A stretch of DNA of 64,000 nucleotides from Sulfurimicrobium sp964552675 (GTDB lineage Bacteria; Pseudomonadota; Gammaproteobacteria; Burkholderiales; Sulfuricellaceae): assembly GCA_964552675.1 (NCBI GenBank), contig CAZKHJ010000001.1, forward strand, positions 150,593 to 214,592, written 5' to 3'. Made by a program: the position numbers and the translations under genes. Each line of letters opens with the position of its first letter. The first letter of the stretch is position 1. The notes beneath the pieces are model-generated. The model ran no database searches and had not been told where the DNA came from. It saw nothing but the letters and a program-made list of their open reading frames with translations. Below, piece after piece: positions 42,334 to 54,189 of the stretch.

Positions 42334-42368
42334 CAGCACCTAAAACACGAGGGATGGAGACAAAAACA

Positions 42369-44504
42369 ATGGCGTTCAAAGTGGAAAACCTGATGTTCTG
42401 GAAACGTGCAGGAAAAGGCAGAAGTGGTGGGGAAACCCCCATGCACACCACCATGATCCTGCAGGGCCTGCGCAACCTTTCAGGCAAGGAACCGGGAACC
42501 GTCCCCCTGATTGGGCACCTGCCAATCGAGAAACAATATCTCATTACGGTATCGACACTCGCCGTCTTCCTGGTTCTGGCTGTTGCCACCCTGATTTACA
42601 ACACCATCCAGGTGGGCCGCAATGCAGAATATGTGGCGACCTCCACCGAAATGCAGATGCTTTCGCAGCGGATCGCAAAAAGCGCACAGCAGAGCGCGCT
42701 GGGCAACACGGCCGCATTCAAGCAGCTGGATGAAAGCGAAAAACAATTCGACAAAAGCATCAAGAAATTGATGGTCGGCGGTGACGGGCTACCTGCTTCG
42801 CCTTCCTCGATCCAGCCGCTCCTGAAGGAACTGGAAAAAAAATGGATACCGGCCGAAGCGGCGATTGATCTCATTCTGAAGCAGGAAAAGAAACTGGTAG
42901 AACTGAACCGCAGCGTGGCTTCGATCAACACCAACAACATCCAGCTGCTGGAACTGACCGAGCAGGTCGCCGGCCTGCTGACCCAATCCGGCGCATCGCT
43001 GCGGGAAGTGTCGATCGCCTCCCAGCTGGTGATGCTGACCCAGCGCCTGGCAAAAAATGCCAACACCCTGCTTTCATCCGACGTGATCGACCCGGAAGTC
43101 GCTTTTCTGCTGGGCAAGGACGCCAACACTTTCCAGGAAACACTCGACGGTCTCATCAACGGCAGCTCGGAACTGCGCCTGTCCGCAGTCCGGGATGCAG
43201 ACACACGCGACAAGCTGGACGAACTTAACGAGGCTTTCAAGGAATTCTCCGAGCAGTCCAACAAAATTCTGCAAAACATGCAGGATCTGGTCAACTCGAA
43301 GCAGGCAGGCCGCAGCATTTTCGTGGGCAGTGACGAACTGCTCGAAGGCACACGCAAGCTTGCGGACAGCTATGAAAAGCTGGGCGGTGGCGTCGGCCTG
43401 CTAATTCTTGCTTTTGTTTATGGCTTGCTCGCCGTTGGCGCCCTGGTGATGTTGGGCATGATCAACGTGAATGACGCGAAGAAACGCGCACTGTCGAGCG
43501 AACGCGAGAACAAGGCCAACCAGGAAGCTATTTTGCGGTTGCTGAATGAAATGGGCGACCTGGCGGAAGGCGATCTGACAGTACGCGCCAAGGTGACCGA
43601 AGACATCACCGGCGCCATCGCTGACTCCATCAACTACACCATCGACGAGCTGCGCGGTCTGGTCACGGAAATCAACAAGACCAGCGAACAGGTGACCCAG
43701 GCATCCCAGCAAGCGCAGGACATTTCCAACGAACTGCTGGAAGCGGCGCAGAAGCAGTCGCAGGAAATCGAGGACACCTCTGCCCAGGTGTTGCAGATGG
43801 CGCAATCCATTAACGAGGTGTCGGCCAACGCCGCCGAATCCGCCCGCGTGGCGCAACAATCTCTGGATGCCGCGGAAAAGGGCACCACCGCCGTGCGCAA
43901 CTCCATCACCGGCATGAACGAAATTCGCGAGCAGATTCAGGACACCTCGAAGCGGATCAAACGCCTGGGCGAAAGCTCCCAGGAAATTTCTGAAATCGTG
44001 GATCTGATTTCAGACATTACCGAGCAGACCAACATTCTGGCGCTGAACGCCGCCATCCAGGCGGCATCGGCGGGCGATGCGGGGCGGGGCTTCACCGTGG
44101 TGGCAGAGGAAGTGCAGCGTCTGGCAGAACGCTCCGGCGAGGCAACAAAACAGATCTCCGCGATTGTGAAAACCATTCAGACCGACACCCAGGACGCCGT
44201 GTCTGCGATGGAAAAAAGCACCCAGGGTGTGGTCGAGGGAGCAAAACTGTCCGATGCCGCCGGTCAGGCGCTGAACGAAATCGGCCAGGTGTCGCGCAAC
44301 CTCGCGGAACTGATCGAAACCATTTCCCGCGCCACGCAGAACCAGGCGCAAGCCGCCGGCGTGGTGGCAAACAACATGCAGGAAATCCAGAACATTACCA
44401 TTCAGACCACGGAGGGCACCAAGCGAACAGCCATTTCCGTGGGTGAACTGGCAACCCTGGCAACCGACTTGCGCGGCTCCGTGGCCGGCTTCAAACTTTC
44501 CTGA
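42369..44504 (+). CDS. pilJ: methyl-accepting chemotaxis receptor PilJ
   Basis: 711 aa from ATG 42369, with GGAG nine bases upstream. A longer reading from 42237 is a shadow of pilI. A membrane helix lies near residues 58-80 and another near 340-365, with a periplasmic domain rich in PilJ-type helices between them. The cytoplasmic HAMP-like linker and the signalling hairpin follow. The tip is L-D-L-I-S-D-I-T-E-Q-T-N-I-L-A-L-N-A-A-I-Q type, here with A-S-A-G-D-A-G-R-G. No C-terminal CheR pentapeptide is present. PilJ senses surface contact or pilin and controls ChpA. Confidence 0.93.
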   Translation: MAFKVENLMFWKRAGKGRSGGETPMHTTMILQGLRNLSGKEPGTVPLIGHLPIEKQYLITVSTLAVFLVLAVATLIYNTIQVGRNAEYVATSTEMQMLSQRIAKSAQQSALGNTAAFKQLDESEKQFDKSIKKLMVGGDGLPASPSSIQPLLKELEKKWIPAEAAIDLILKQEKKLVELNRSVASINTNNIQLLELTEQVAGLLTQSGASLREVSIASQLVMLTQRLAKNANTLLSSDVIDPEVAFLLGKDANTFQETLDGLINGSSELRLSAVRDADTRDKLDELNEAFKEFSEQSNKILQNMQDLVNSKQAGRSIFVGSDELLEGTRKLADSYEKLGGGVGLLILAFVYGLLAVGALVMLGMINVNDAKKRALSSERENKANQEAILRLLNEMGDLAEGDLTVRAKVTEDITGAIADSINYTIDELRGLVTEINKTSEQVTQASQQAQDISNELLEAAQKQSQEIEDTSAQVLQMAQSINEVSANAAESARVAQQSLDAAEKGTTAVRNSITGMNEIREQIQDTSKRIKRLGESSQEISEIVDLISDITEQTNILALNAAIQAASAGDAGRGFTVVAEEVQRLAERSGEATKQISAIVKTIQTDTQDAVSAMEKSTQGVVEGAKLSDAAGQALNEIGQVSRNLAELIETISRATQNQAQAAGVVANNMQEIQNITIQTTEGTKRTAISVGELATLATDLRGSVAGFKLS

Positions 44505-44528
44505 GCAAGCCAAGGGACGCTTTAATAC

Positions 44529-47500
44529 ATGAGCATTGAATTCGATACCGGCCCGCTGACCTGGGTCAAGGGCGAAATTGACCAGGCCCTGCACCAGGCC
44601 AGCGAGAAGCTGACTCAATTTGCCGCCGACGCTTCCGACAGCACGCCGCTACGCCAGTGCCAGACGCATTTGCACCAGGTCAGTGGCGCCATCCAGATGG
44701 TGGGACTGGAAGGTGCGGCGCGACTCGGCGATGCCATCGAGAAACTGGTTAGCGCCATGGAAAAGCGCGAGGCAGCCATCTCCGGCGCCAACCTGGAACT
44801 CATCAGCCAGGGTATGGCTGCGCTGTCACAATATCTGGAAGACCTGCTCAACGGCCAGCCAGATCAGCCGCTGCGACTGTTCCCCGCTTACCAGGCCCTG
44901 CTTGCGGCACGGGGCGTGGAAAAAATCAGCGAAAGCGAACTTTTCTTCCCCGACCTGTCCATCCGCGCACCGAAAAGCCTGGAAAGCCGCTCACTCAGCG
45001 CGCAGGAGTTACCCGGCTTCATCAAGGTTGAGCGCGCCCGCTACCAGCGTGGCCTGCTCGGGTTTCTGCGCAATCCGGAAGACAGCAATGCACTACAAAC
45101 CATGCGCGATGCACTGGCCGCCATCGAACAGACCCAGTCTATTCCGGCACACCGCACTTTCTGGTGGGCAGCCACAGGCCTGGTCGAAAGCCTGCTGCAC
45201 AAGGGGCTGGAAAGCAGCATCAACCTGAAACAGCTCTGCGGCGGCATCGACCAGCAGATCCGCCGGCTAGCCGAAGGCTCGCCCAAGGTGGCGGAACGTC
45301 TGCTGCGCGACGTGCTTTATTTCATCGCCCGCAGCAAACCCCTGGCAGAAAGGGTGGTGCAGATTCAGGACACGTTCGAACTGGGTGCATACGTTCCCCG
45401 CACCCAGGCACAACAGGAATCCGAAGCAGAACAGGAAAAACGGCAACCGCTGCTGCGCGAATTGCGGGACATTGTTGCCCCGGCCAAGGATGCCTGGCTC
45501 AAATTCACTGCTGGCAGCAACGACAGCCTGACAGGGTTTCATACCCAGCTCAAACGCCTGACCGGAAAGGCAGCTGCACTGGAAAATGCACCCCTGAACC
45601 AGCTTCTGCAGCAGATCGGCTATGGCGCAGCGGCGCTATCGGCCAATCCCGGCGACATGAACGAGATGGTGGCAATGGAAATGGCCACGGCACTGTTGCT
45701 GGCAGAAAACACCTTGGAACATTACCTTGGTGCGACCGACGAATTCACCCGCCAGGCCGAAACCCAATCCCGACGCCTGCAGGCCAGCCTGCAGGGAACG
45801 CTGGACCAGCTGGAAATCCCGGATATCCCCCTGCTCGACGAAATTTCACGCCGTGCCCAAGAGAAATTGCTGCTGGCCCAGGTCGGCCATGAAATCCAGT
45901 CCAACCTGCAGCACATCGAACAAGTGCTCGACACCTTCTTCCGCGATTCCGCCAAGCGAGATGAACTGCCCGGCCTGAAACCATTCCTCAAGCAAATCTA
46001 TGGCGCACTGAAAATCCTCGAACTGGAGCCCGCAGTCAGGCTGCTGGACGAATGCGAGCGCCTGATCGGCGATCTGTCGCAAACAGACCATGAACCCCTG
46101 CAGGCACAGATGGAACAGGTGGCGGAAGGCTTGAGCAGCCTTGGCTTTTATGTTGAGGCGATTCAGCGTGGCCGTACCGATGCCGTGCAGATCATCGATA
46201 CCGCACTCGCTCATCTCGCTCCGGAAGGGGAAGCGCCAATCCAGGTTGAGACAGAAGAAAATCCGGAAACTGAAGAAGAATCCGCAGTCAGCGTGGAAGC
46301 CGGTCTGGAAGACCAGAAGCAGCATGCGCAAGCACTGTTGCAGCAATGGCAGGAAAACCCGGCGGACGATCGGGCCAGAATCGAATTGCAGCAACAGCTC
46401 ACCACCCTGCAACAGGATGCTGATCTGATAGCGGATTCCACGCTCAAATCCCAGGCCACAGAAGCCAAGCGCCTGCTGGAGCAGACAGAGGCTCCAACCG
46501 CCGAACTGGCTGCCGCCACCGCCGCACTGATCGCACCCAAAATGGCCGTAGCGGCACCTTCCGCGGAAACAGCCCGCCTCGCCGAGGAAGCGGATGAAGC
46601 CATTGACGCCGAAATGCTGGAGATCTTCCTGGAAGAAGCAGAAGAAGTGCTTGCGACTATCGGCGAGCATCTGGAAATCTGCCAGGCAAATCCCAATGAC
46701 CGGGAAGCCCTGACCACAGTACGCCGCAGTTTCCACACGCTCAAGGGCAGTGGTCGCATGGTGGGACTATGGGACTTGGGCGAGGTCGCATGGGCCATCG
46801 AGCAGGTGATGAACAAATGGCTTCAGGACGAAAAAAACGCAACGCCGGAACTGCTCGCGCTGCTTTCTGACGCACGGCAACATTTTACCGGCTGGGTAAC
46901 CAGTCTGAAGGCCAACGGCACGGTCAAGGTCGCGGCCGAAGCCTTGGTGGCCGAAGCCGAGCGTCTGCGAACTGGTACGACAGCCCAACCAGCCATTACT
47001 GAAGCCACGGAAACCGAAGCAGAAAGCGCAGTTGAAGAAACTGTTGTCGCGCCGGAATCCGCAAGCCCAATTCAGGAAATCAGCGCGGCGCCAGCGCCAT
47101 CAATGCTTGCCCCCGAGGCTGAAACGGCAAGTGAAGTCACTGAAGCTCCGGCTGCAGTAGAAGAAGAAATAAGCCTTGCGCCATTGGCAGAAACACCGGA
47201 AGAATCCATCAGCATCGAACTTCCCGAGGAAGAACCCCTGGAAACGGGGGAAGAACAGCTGCCTGAAGCCGCCACGCCCTTCCTGCCCGGGGAAGAGCAG
47301 GAAACCATCATCCTCGAATTGCCCGAAAGCGCACCGGAATCAGAACCTGCGCTTGTCGCAGAAATCGAACAGTTCGTAGCCGCCCAGGCCCACCAGGAGC
47401 TGACCGCAGAAGAAAACGACATACCTGAAGCACCGCCTGAACCTGTGGAAGCCGTTGAGCCGCCCAAGCCGGAAGAAGAAAACGAAATATCAGTCGGCTC

Positions 47501-50279
47501 GGTCAGGCTGCCCCTTGCCCTCTACAATATTTTCATCAACGAGGCTGGGCTGCACCTCAATACCCTGCGCCAGCATCTGGATGTGCTCGACCAACAACCG
47601 GACAAACCAGTACAACATGAATTCATGCGCGCGGCACACACCCTGTGCGGCATCTCCCGCACAGTAGGGTTCCCCGCCATTGCGGAACTGGGCTTCCCGC
47701 TTGAAATGTGGCTGCAGGAATTGTTACAACACCCGGCCCCGGTGACGAACAAACAGCTCAAGGTCATGAATGATGCCATCATTGCCCTGGGCAAAATGGT
47801 CGACCTCATTGCCACAAACAAAGAACCAAAGCCGGCCAAACAGCTGATCCGCTCCCTGCAAACTTTGTTGAACAAAGCCCAGGCAGCGCGCGAACAGCTT
47901 GCACCCGCTCCGGAAATGCCAGTCGTGGAGACGCCCTCCCCTGTCATGCCGGAAACATCCCAGCCAGCAGCAACGCAGACAATGGCACCCAAGGCTGAAA
48001 CAGCCCCCGCAACGGAAGTCCCTCGCGAGCGGCGTGCCATTCGTGACGATATCGATGCGGACCTGCTGCCTATCTTCCTTGAAGAAGCGCAGGACCTGTT
48101 CCCCCTGGTTGGCAGCCAGCTGCGTGCCTGGCGCTCCAGCCCATCCGACAGCCACGCCTCCGATAGCCTGCAACGCGCCCTGCATACCATCAAGGGTAGC
48201 GCGCGCATGGCCGGCGCCATGCGCCTGGGCGAACTGACCCACAACATGGAAGCGCAGGTCATCAGCGCCATCGAATCGGGTAATCTGCCGCCTGACCTGT
48301 TTGATACGCTGGAAAGCGAATTTGACCGCATGGGCGATGTGCTGGAACAGTTGCGCTTCGCTCCACAGCAGCCCGAAGTGGAAGTAGCCGCACCAGCAAC
48401 CGTTCCCACGGCAATCGCCAGAACGGCAACCGTGGCAGCTACGCTCGCCACCGAGCCAGAAGCCGCAGTCAAGGCCATGCTGCGCGTGCGCGCCGACGTA
48501 GTCGACCGCTTGGTGAACGAAGCCGGTGAAGTAAGTATCGCGCGTTCCCGTATCGAAGGGGAAATGCAGAATTTCAAGCGCTCTCTGCTTGATCTGACCG
48601 AGAGTATCAACCGCCTGCGCAATCAGCTACGCGAAATCGAGATCCAGGCGGAAAGCCAGATGCAGTCACGGCAAACGCTTGCACGGGAGGCTCACGAGGA
48701 ATTCGACCCGCTGGAATTCGACCGTTTCACGCGCCTGCAGGAAGTCACGCGCATGATGGCGGAGTCGGTCAACGACGTCGCCAGCGTACAACACAACCTG
48801 CTCAAGAATCTGGATGAAACAGAGGCTGCACTGCTCGCCCAGTCGCGCATGACCAAGGAATTGCAACAGGAATTGCTGCGTACCCGCATGGTGCCACTGG
48901 GCAGCATTTCCGAGCGGCTCTACCGCATTGTGCGCCAGACTTCGAAGGAACTGGGCAAACGCGCCACCCTGGATATCATCGGCGAGCAGGTCGAACTTGA
49001 TCGCAGCGTACTGGAAAAAATCACCGCACCGTTCGAACACCTGTTGCGTAATGCCATCGACCACGGCCTGGAAACACAAGCACAACGGCTTGCCATCGGA
49101 AAAGAGGAAACCGGTGCAATCGAACTGCAGGCACGTCAGGAAGGCAATGAAATTCTGCTCACCCTGAGCGACGACGGTGGCGGCATCAACCTCGAAAGCA
49201 TCCGCAACAAGGCAATTTCACAGGGTTTGATGGCAGCAGACAGCGAAGCCACACCCGCGCAACTGATGGAACTGATTTTTTCCTCGGGTTTCTCCACCGC
49301 AGCCGAGGTCACCCAGGTTTCCGGCCGGGGTATTGGCATGGACGTAGTACGCAACGAAATCGCCAGCCTCGGTGGCCGGGTTGAAGTCACCTCAGAACCA
49401 GGCAAGGGCACCACCTTCAGCATCTATCTGCCGCTCACCCTGGCCGTGACACAGGCCGTACTGGTGCGTGCCGGAAGCAATATTTACGCGCTGCCTTCGA
49501 CCATGGTGGATCAGGTTCAGGAATTGAAAGCGGATGCCCTGGCGGAAATTTACCAGAACCAGCAAGTAATTTGGCAAGGAACTGCCTACCCGCTGCATTA
49601 CTTTCCACGCCTGCTGGGTGACCATGAAGCCACACCGGTGGCTCAGCGCTACACCACCATCATGCTGTTGCACAGCGGCGCACAACGCGTGGCAGTGCAT
49701 GTCGACGAACTGATCGGCAACCGCGAAATCGTGGTCAAGAACATCGGCCCACAACTCGCACGTGTACCCGGCGTTGCTGGCGCCACGGTACTGGGTAATG
49801 GCAAAGTGGTGCTGATCCTGAACCCGGTTCAGCTGGCGCAGCGCCAGGGCATTCCGACCCTGCTCGGACAGCGCCAGAACGAGGTTGCGCAACTGCCCGC
49901 CGCTGCCCCGGTAATCATGATCGTGGACGATTCCCTCACCGTGCGAAAAATCACCAGCAAGCTGCTGGCACGCGAAGGGTATGAGGTCGTTACCGCCAAG
50001 GATGGCGTGGATGCCCTGCAGGTGCTGGAAGATGTCACTCCGCAAGTCATGCTGGTGGACATCGAAATGCCGCGCATGGACGGCTTCGAACTGACCAAGA
50101 ATGTACGCGGCAGCGCAAAGACGGCGAAGATTCCAATCATCATGATCACTTCACGCACAGCGGAAAAACACCGCAATTATGCACAGGAGTTGGGAGTCAA
50201 CGTGTACCTGGGCAAACCGTATCAGGAAGAAGAACTGCTCGGTTATATCGCCGGCTTCGTCAAGGGCAACCTGCACTGA
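44529..50279 (+). CDS. chpA: ChpA-type hybrid chemosensory kinase with several Hpt domains
   Basis: 1916 aa. The N-terminus is a degenerate Hpt-like region (H-Q-V-S-G near 47) plus a FimL-like domain. Three intact phosphotransfer boxes follow: F-H-T-L-K-G-S-G near 736, A-H-T-L-C-G-I-S near 1036, and L-H-T-I-K-G-S-A near 1219. Between them lies a Glu/Pro/Ala-rich linker (about 820-985). Next come the CheA dimerisation helices, the ATPase (N-A-I-D-H-G-L-E near 1508, D-D-G-G-G-I-N, G-R-G-I-G-M-D-V-V), a CheW-like domain, and a receiver (V-D-D-S near 1800, V-D-I-E-M-P). It phosphorylates PilG and PilH. It is shorter than the eight-domain ChpA of Pseudomonas aeruginosa. Confidence 0.93.
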   Translation: MSIEFDTGPLTWVKGEIDQALHQASEKLTQFAADASDSTPLRQCQTHLHQVSGAIQMVGLEGAARLGDAIEKLVSAMEKREAAISGANLELISQGMAALSQYLEDLLNGQPDQPLRLFPAYQALLAARGVEKISESELFFPDLSIRAPKSLESRSLSAQELPGFIKVERARYQRGLLGFLRNPEDSNALQTMRDALAAIEQTQSIPAHRTFWWAATGLVESLLHKGLESSINLKQLCGGIDQQIRRLAEGSPKVAERLLRDVLYFIARSKPLAERVVQIQDTFELGAYVPRTQAQQESEAEQEKRQPLLRELRDIVAPAKDAWLKFTAGSNDSLTGFHTQLKRLTGKAAALENAPLNQLLQQIGYGAAALSANPGDMNEMVAMEMATALLLAENTLEHYLGATDEFTRQAETQSRRLQASLQGTLDQLEIPDIPLLDEISRRAQEKLLLAQVGHEIQSNLQHIEQVLDTFFRDSAKRDELPGLKPFLKQIYGALKILELEPAVRLLDECERLIGDLSQTDHEPLQAQMEQVAEGLSSLGFYVEAIQRGRTDAVQIIDTALAHLAPEGEAPIQVETEENPETEEESAVSVEAGLEDQKQHAQALLQQWQENPADDRARIELQQQLTTLQQDADLIADSTLKSQATEAKRLLEQTEAPTAELAAATAALIAPKMAVAAPSAETARLAEEADEAIDAEMLEIFLEEAEEVLATIGEHLEICQANPNDREALTTVRRSFHTLKGSGRMVGLWDLGEVAWAIEQVMNKWLQDEKNATPELLALLSDARQHFTGWVTSLKANGTVKVAAEALVAEAERLRTGTTAQPAITEATETEAESAVEETVVAPESASPIQEISAAPAPSMLAPEAETASEVTEAPAAVEEEISLAPLAETPEESISIELPEEEPLETGEEQLPEAATPFLPGEEQETIILELPESAPESEPALVAEIEQFVAAQAHQELTAEENDIPEAPPEPVEAVEPPKPEEENEISVGSVRLPLALYNIFINEAGLHLNTLRQHLDVLDQQPDKPVQHEFMRAAHTLCGISRTVGFPAIAELGFPLEMWLQELLQHPAPVTNKQLKVMNDAIIALGKMVDLIATNKEPKPAKQLIRSLQTLLNKAQAAREQLAPAPEMPVVETPSPVMPETSQPAATQTMAPKAETAPATEVPRERRAIRDDIDADLLPIFLEEAQDLFPLVGSQLRAWRSSPSDSHASDSLQRALHTIKGSARMAGAMRLGELTHNMEAQVISAIESGNLPPDLFDTLESEFDRMGDVLEQLRFAPQQPEVEVAAPATVPTAIARTATVAATLATEPEAAVKAMLRVRADVVDRLVNEAGEVSIARSRIEGEMQNFKRSLLDLTESINRLRNQLREIEIQAESQMQSRQTLAREAHEEFDPLEFDRFTRLQEVTRMMAESVNDVASVQHNLLKNLDETEAALLAQSRMTKELQQELLRTRMVPLGSISERLYRIVRQTSKELGKRATLDIIGEQVELDRSVLEKITAPFEHLLRNAIDHGLETQAQRLAIGKEETGAIELQARQEGNEILLTLSDDGGGINLESIRNKAISQGLMAADSEATPAQLMELIFSSGFSTAAEVTQVSGRGIGMDVVRNEIASLGGRVEVTSEPGKGTTFSIYLPLTLAVTQAVLVRAGSNIYALPSTMVDQVQELKADALAEIYQNQQVIWQGTAYPLHYFPRLLGDHEATPVAQRYTTIMLLHSGAQRVAVHVDELIGNREIVVKNIGPQLARVPGVAGATVLGNGKVVLILNPVQLAQRQGIPTLLGQRQNEVAQLPAAAPVIMIVDDSLTVRKITSKLLAREGYEVVTAKDGVDALQVLEDVTPQVMLVDIEMPRMDGFELTKNVRGSAKTAKIPIIMITSRTAEKHRNYAQELGVNVYLGKPYQEEELLGYIAGFVKGNLH

Positions 50280-50327
50280 CCACCAACCCCGTCCTCTCTT
50301 CAGGGGGAGGGGTTGGGGTAGATTTGA
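50280..50327. repeat. C-rich/G-rich repeat between chpA and uppP
   Basis: ACCAACCCC (50282-50290) faces GGGGTTGGGGT (50309-50319) as an inverted repeat, with a GGGGGA/TCCTC core. It lies between the convergent chpA and uppP genes and resembles 17057-17098. A poor T-run (GATTT) follows on the plus strand, so a termination role is possible. Confidence 0.6.
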
Positions 50328-51152
50328 CTAGGCAGCAGCCCAGCTCACCATGCCGGTGTAGGCGGTCACCAGCACCACCACGCCAAACACGATGCGGTAC
50401 CAGGCAAAGACCGAAAAATCGTGCCTGGAAATAAAGCGCAGCAATCCCTTCACCGCCACAAAAGCGCTCACGAAAGAAGCCACGAATCCCACTGCGAACA
50501 TACCGAGATCATCGGCTTGCAGAAGATCGCGATGCTTGTAGAGATCGTAAAGCGTTGCCGCGATCAGGGTTGGAATGGCGAGAAAAAAGGAAAATTCCGT
50601 GGCAGCACGGCGCGACAGGCCAAAAAACAGTCCGCCGATGATCGTTGCACCCGAGCGCGAGGTGCCCGGGATCAACGCCAGCGACTGTGCCAGGCCGATT
50701 TTCAGGGCATCGCGCCAGCTCATCTCGTCCACTTCCTGAATGCGGATCGTGTGCTGCCTACGCTCCGCCCACAGGATCAGCACGCCGCCGATGATGAAGG
50801 CCAGCGCTACTGGCACAGGGTGAAACAGATGCGCCTTGATCGCCTTGGCAAACAGCAGGCCCAGTACGGCGGCAGGCAGAAACGCCACGACCAGGTTGGC
50901 CACGAAACGTCGCGCCCCGGCATCATACCCCAGGCCACGCGCCACCGTCCACAAGCGCGCACGGTATTCCCAGCACACCGCCAGAATCGCGCCGGACTGG
51001 ATCACGATCTCGAACAGCTTGCCCTTGTCATCGTTGAAATCAAGCAGATCCCCGACCAGGATCAGGTGGCCGGTGCTGGAAATCGGCAGGAATTCGGTCA
51101 AGCCCTCGACCACGCCCAGAATAAGCGCCTTGCATAGCAGGATAATATCCAA
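50328..51152 (-). CDS. uppP: undecaprenyl-diphosphate phosphatase
   Basis: 274 aa from the TTG at 51152, where the family start (x-D-I-I-L-L-C-K-A-L-I-L-G-V-V-E-G-L-T-E-F-L-P-I-S-S-T-G-H-L) begins. The ORF extends to 51290 but that part overlaps thiC and is rejected. The Glu-rich E-G-L-T-E-F-L-P-I-S-S-T-G box and P-G-T-S-R-S-G-A-T are the active-site motifs. About eight membrane helices. It dephosphorylates C55-PP for peptidoglycan and LPS carrier recycling. The TTG start lacks a clear ribosome site, and coupling to thiC (15 nt away) may help. Confidence 0.92.
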   Translation of the reverse strand: MDIILLCKALILGVVEGLTEFLPISSTGHLILVGDLLDFNDDKGKLFEIVIQSGAILAVCWEYRARLWTVARGLGYDAGARRFVANLVVAFLPAAVLGLLFAKAIKAHLFHPVPVALAFIIGGVLILWAERRQHTIRIQEVDEMSWRDALKIGLAQSLALIPGTSRSGATIIGGLFFGLSRRAATEFSFFLAIPTLIAATLYDLYKHRDLLQADDLGMFAVGFVASFVSAFVAVKGLLRFISRHDFSVFAWYRIVFGVVVLVTAYTGMVSWAAA

Positions 51153-51166
51153 GTAGGCGCCCCTGC

Positions 51167-53005
<1,839 letters not shown>

Positions 53006-53045
53006 AATGGAAACTCCTCAGGAAACACAAGGAGCATTGGAGCCA

Positions 53046-53132
53046 GCAACGCTTCCCTGCGGCGGCATTATCCGCATCAGGTTCAAAGGGTTTTTCTCAC
53101 CCGGCGCGTCACGCGCTCAGGACCCCTAGCTA
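53046..53132 (-). promoter_or_regulatory. TPP riboswitch upstream of thiC
   Basis: On the minus strand the conserved 5' GGGGTCCTGAG, the variable stem, ACCCTTTGAACCTGAT and the following GCGGATAATGCCGCCGCAGGGA give the complete P1-P5 TPP aptamer (consensus CTGAGA...ACCCTTTGAACCTGATCTGGATAATGCC). The thiC ATG is about 40 nt downstream with CTGAGGAGTTT as ribosome site, so translational control is likely. Confidence 0.92.
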
Positions 53133-53198
53133 AGGAGTGTGAAGCTACTGGAATTGTGGAATAATTGCAAGCAATGGCAGCTTTCAATGGGAGTACGT

Positions 53199-53852
53199 AT
53201 GGATTTCGCACAGGCACGGTTCAACATGGTGGAACAGCAGATCCGTCCATGGAATGTACTGGATCAGCATGTACTGGACATGCTGCTGGAAATGCGGCGC
53301 GAGGATTTTGTCCCGGCTGCCTATCGCAATCTGGCTTTCGTCGATATGGAAATTCCGCTTGGTCACGGCGAGGTCATGCTGACGCCAAAGCTGGAGGCGC
53401 GCATCATCCAGGAACTGGCCATCAAAAAAACCGACAAGGTACTGGAAGTTGGTACCGGTAGCGGTTACATGACCGCCATGCTGGCGCGTGATGCGCACCA
53501 TGTCTACAGCGTCGAGATTGTGCCGGAATTCAAAGCGCTGGCGGAGGAAAAACTCCGTGCGCATGGCGTACACAATGTGACGCTGGAACAGGGCGATGCT
53601 GCTCACGGCTGGAACCGCCACGGTTTCTACGATGTCATCGTACTCACGGGTTCAGTACCGGTCCTGCCCGACACCTTCTTTGCCAGCCTGAACCGGGGCG
53701 GACGGATGTTCGCAGTGGTGGGAGATGCGCCGGTGATGGAAGGCAAACTGATTAGCTGCCTCGGTGAAGGCGCCTGCCGCACCACGGTACTGTTCGAAAC
53801 CTGCGTGCCGCCCCTGCGCAACGCCCTGCAGCCCCAGCGCTTTGCTTTCTAG
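53199..53852 (+). CDS. pcm: protein-L-isoaspartate O-methyltransferase family protein
   Basis: 217 aa from ATG 53199 (M-D-F-A-Q-A-R-F-N-M-V-E-Q-Q-I-R-P-W); an ATG at 53139 would add 20 atypical residues. The SAM site is V-L-E-V-G-T-G-S-G-Y-M-T-A near residue 82. The Pcm box M-L-T-P-K-L-E-A-R-I lies near 60, in place of the usual S-Q-P-x-x-V. This change, and the R-P-W start, are typical of a betaproteobacterial subgroup whose repair activity has not been shown. Followed closely by the rhodanese and tolC genes. Confidence 0.8.
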   Translation: MDFAQARFNMVEQQIRPWNVLDQHVLDMLLEMRREDFVPAAYRNLAFVDMEIPLGHGEVMLTPKLEARIIQELAIKKTDKVLEVGTGSGYMTAMLARDAHHVYSVEIVPEFKALAEEKLRAHGVHNVTLEQGDAAHGWNRHGFYDVIVLTGSVPVLPDTFFASLNRGGRMFAVVGDAPVMEGKLISCLGEGACRTTVLFETCVPPLRNALQPQRFAF

Positions 53853-53855
53853 GTA

Positions 53856-54179
53856 GTGAACCAGCTTCATCCACTTGAGCTGAAGACTTGGCTCGAACAC
53901 CCTGCACGCAAACAGCCCATCCTGGTGGACGTGCGTGAAACCTGGGAATACCAGTACTGTCACATTGAAGGCTCACTGCTGGTGCCACTGCGTCAGATTC
54001 CGGAACACCTGACGGAACTGGACCCGGAAGCAGAAGTCGTAATGATCTGCCACCATGGCGTGCGCAGCTATCGCGCTGCCCTGTTTCTCGAACAGGCCGG
54101 CTTTACCAATGTGTACAATTTACAGGGCGGCGTGGAAGCCTGGGCAAGGGACGCCGACCCGAGCATGCGTAAATATTAG
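53856..54179 (+). CDS. single-domain rhodanese-like protein (histidine in active loop)
   Basis: 107 aa, GTG start 3 nt after the pcm stop. The rhodanese fold is clear: V-D-V-R-E-T-W-E, H-I-E-G-S, and the loop M-I-C-H-H-G-V-R-S with the catalytic Cys near residue 65. The loop is C-H-H-G-V-R-S, the type common in this small family. Cytosolic sulfur transfer or persulfide handling is expected. The pcm-rhodanese-tolC order is conserved in many betaproteobacteria. Confidence 0.88.
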   Translation: MNQLHPLELKTWLEHPARKQPILVDVRETWEYQYCHIEGSLLVPLRQIPEHLTELDPEAEVVMICHHGVRSYRAALFLEQAGFTNVYNLQGGVEAWARDADPSMRKY

Positions 54180-54189
54180 GAAATTCGTG

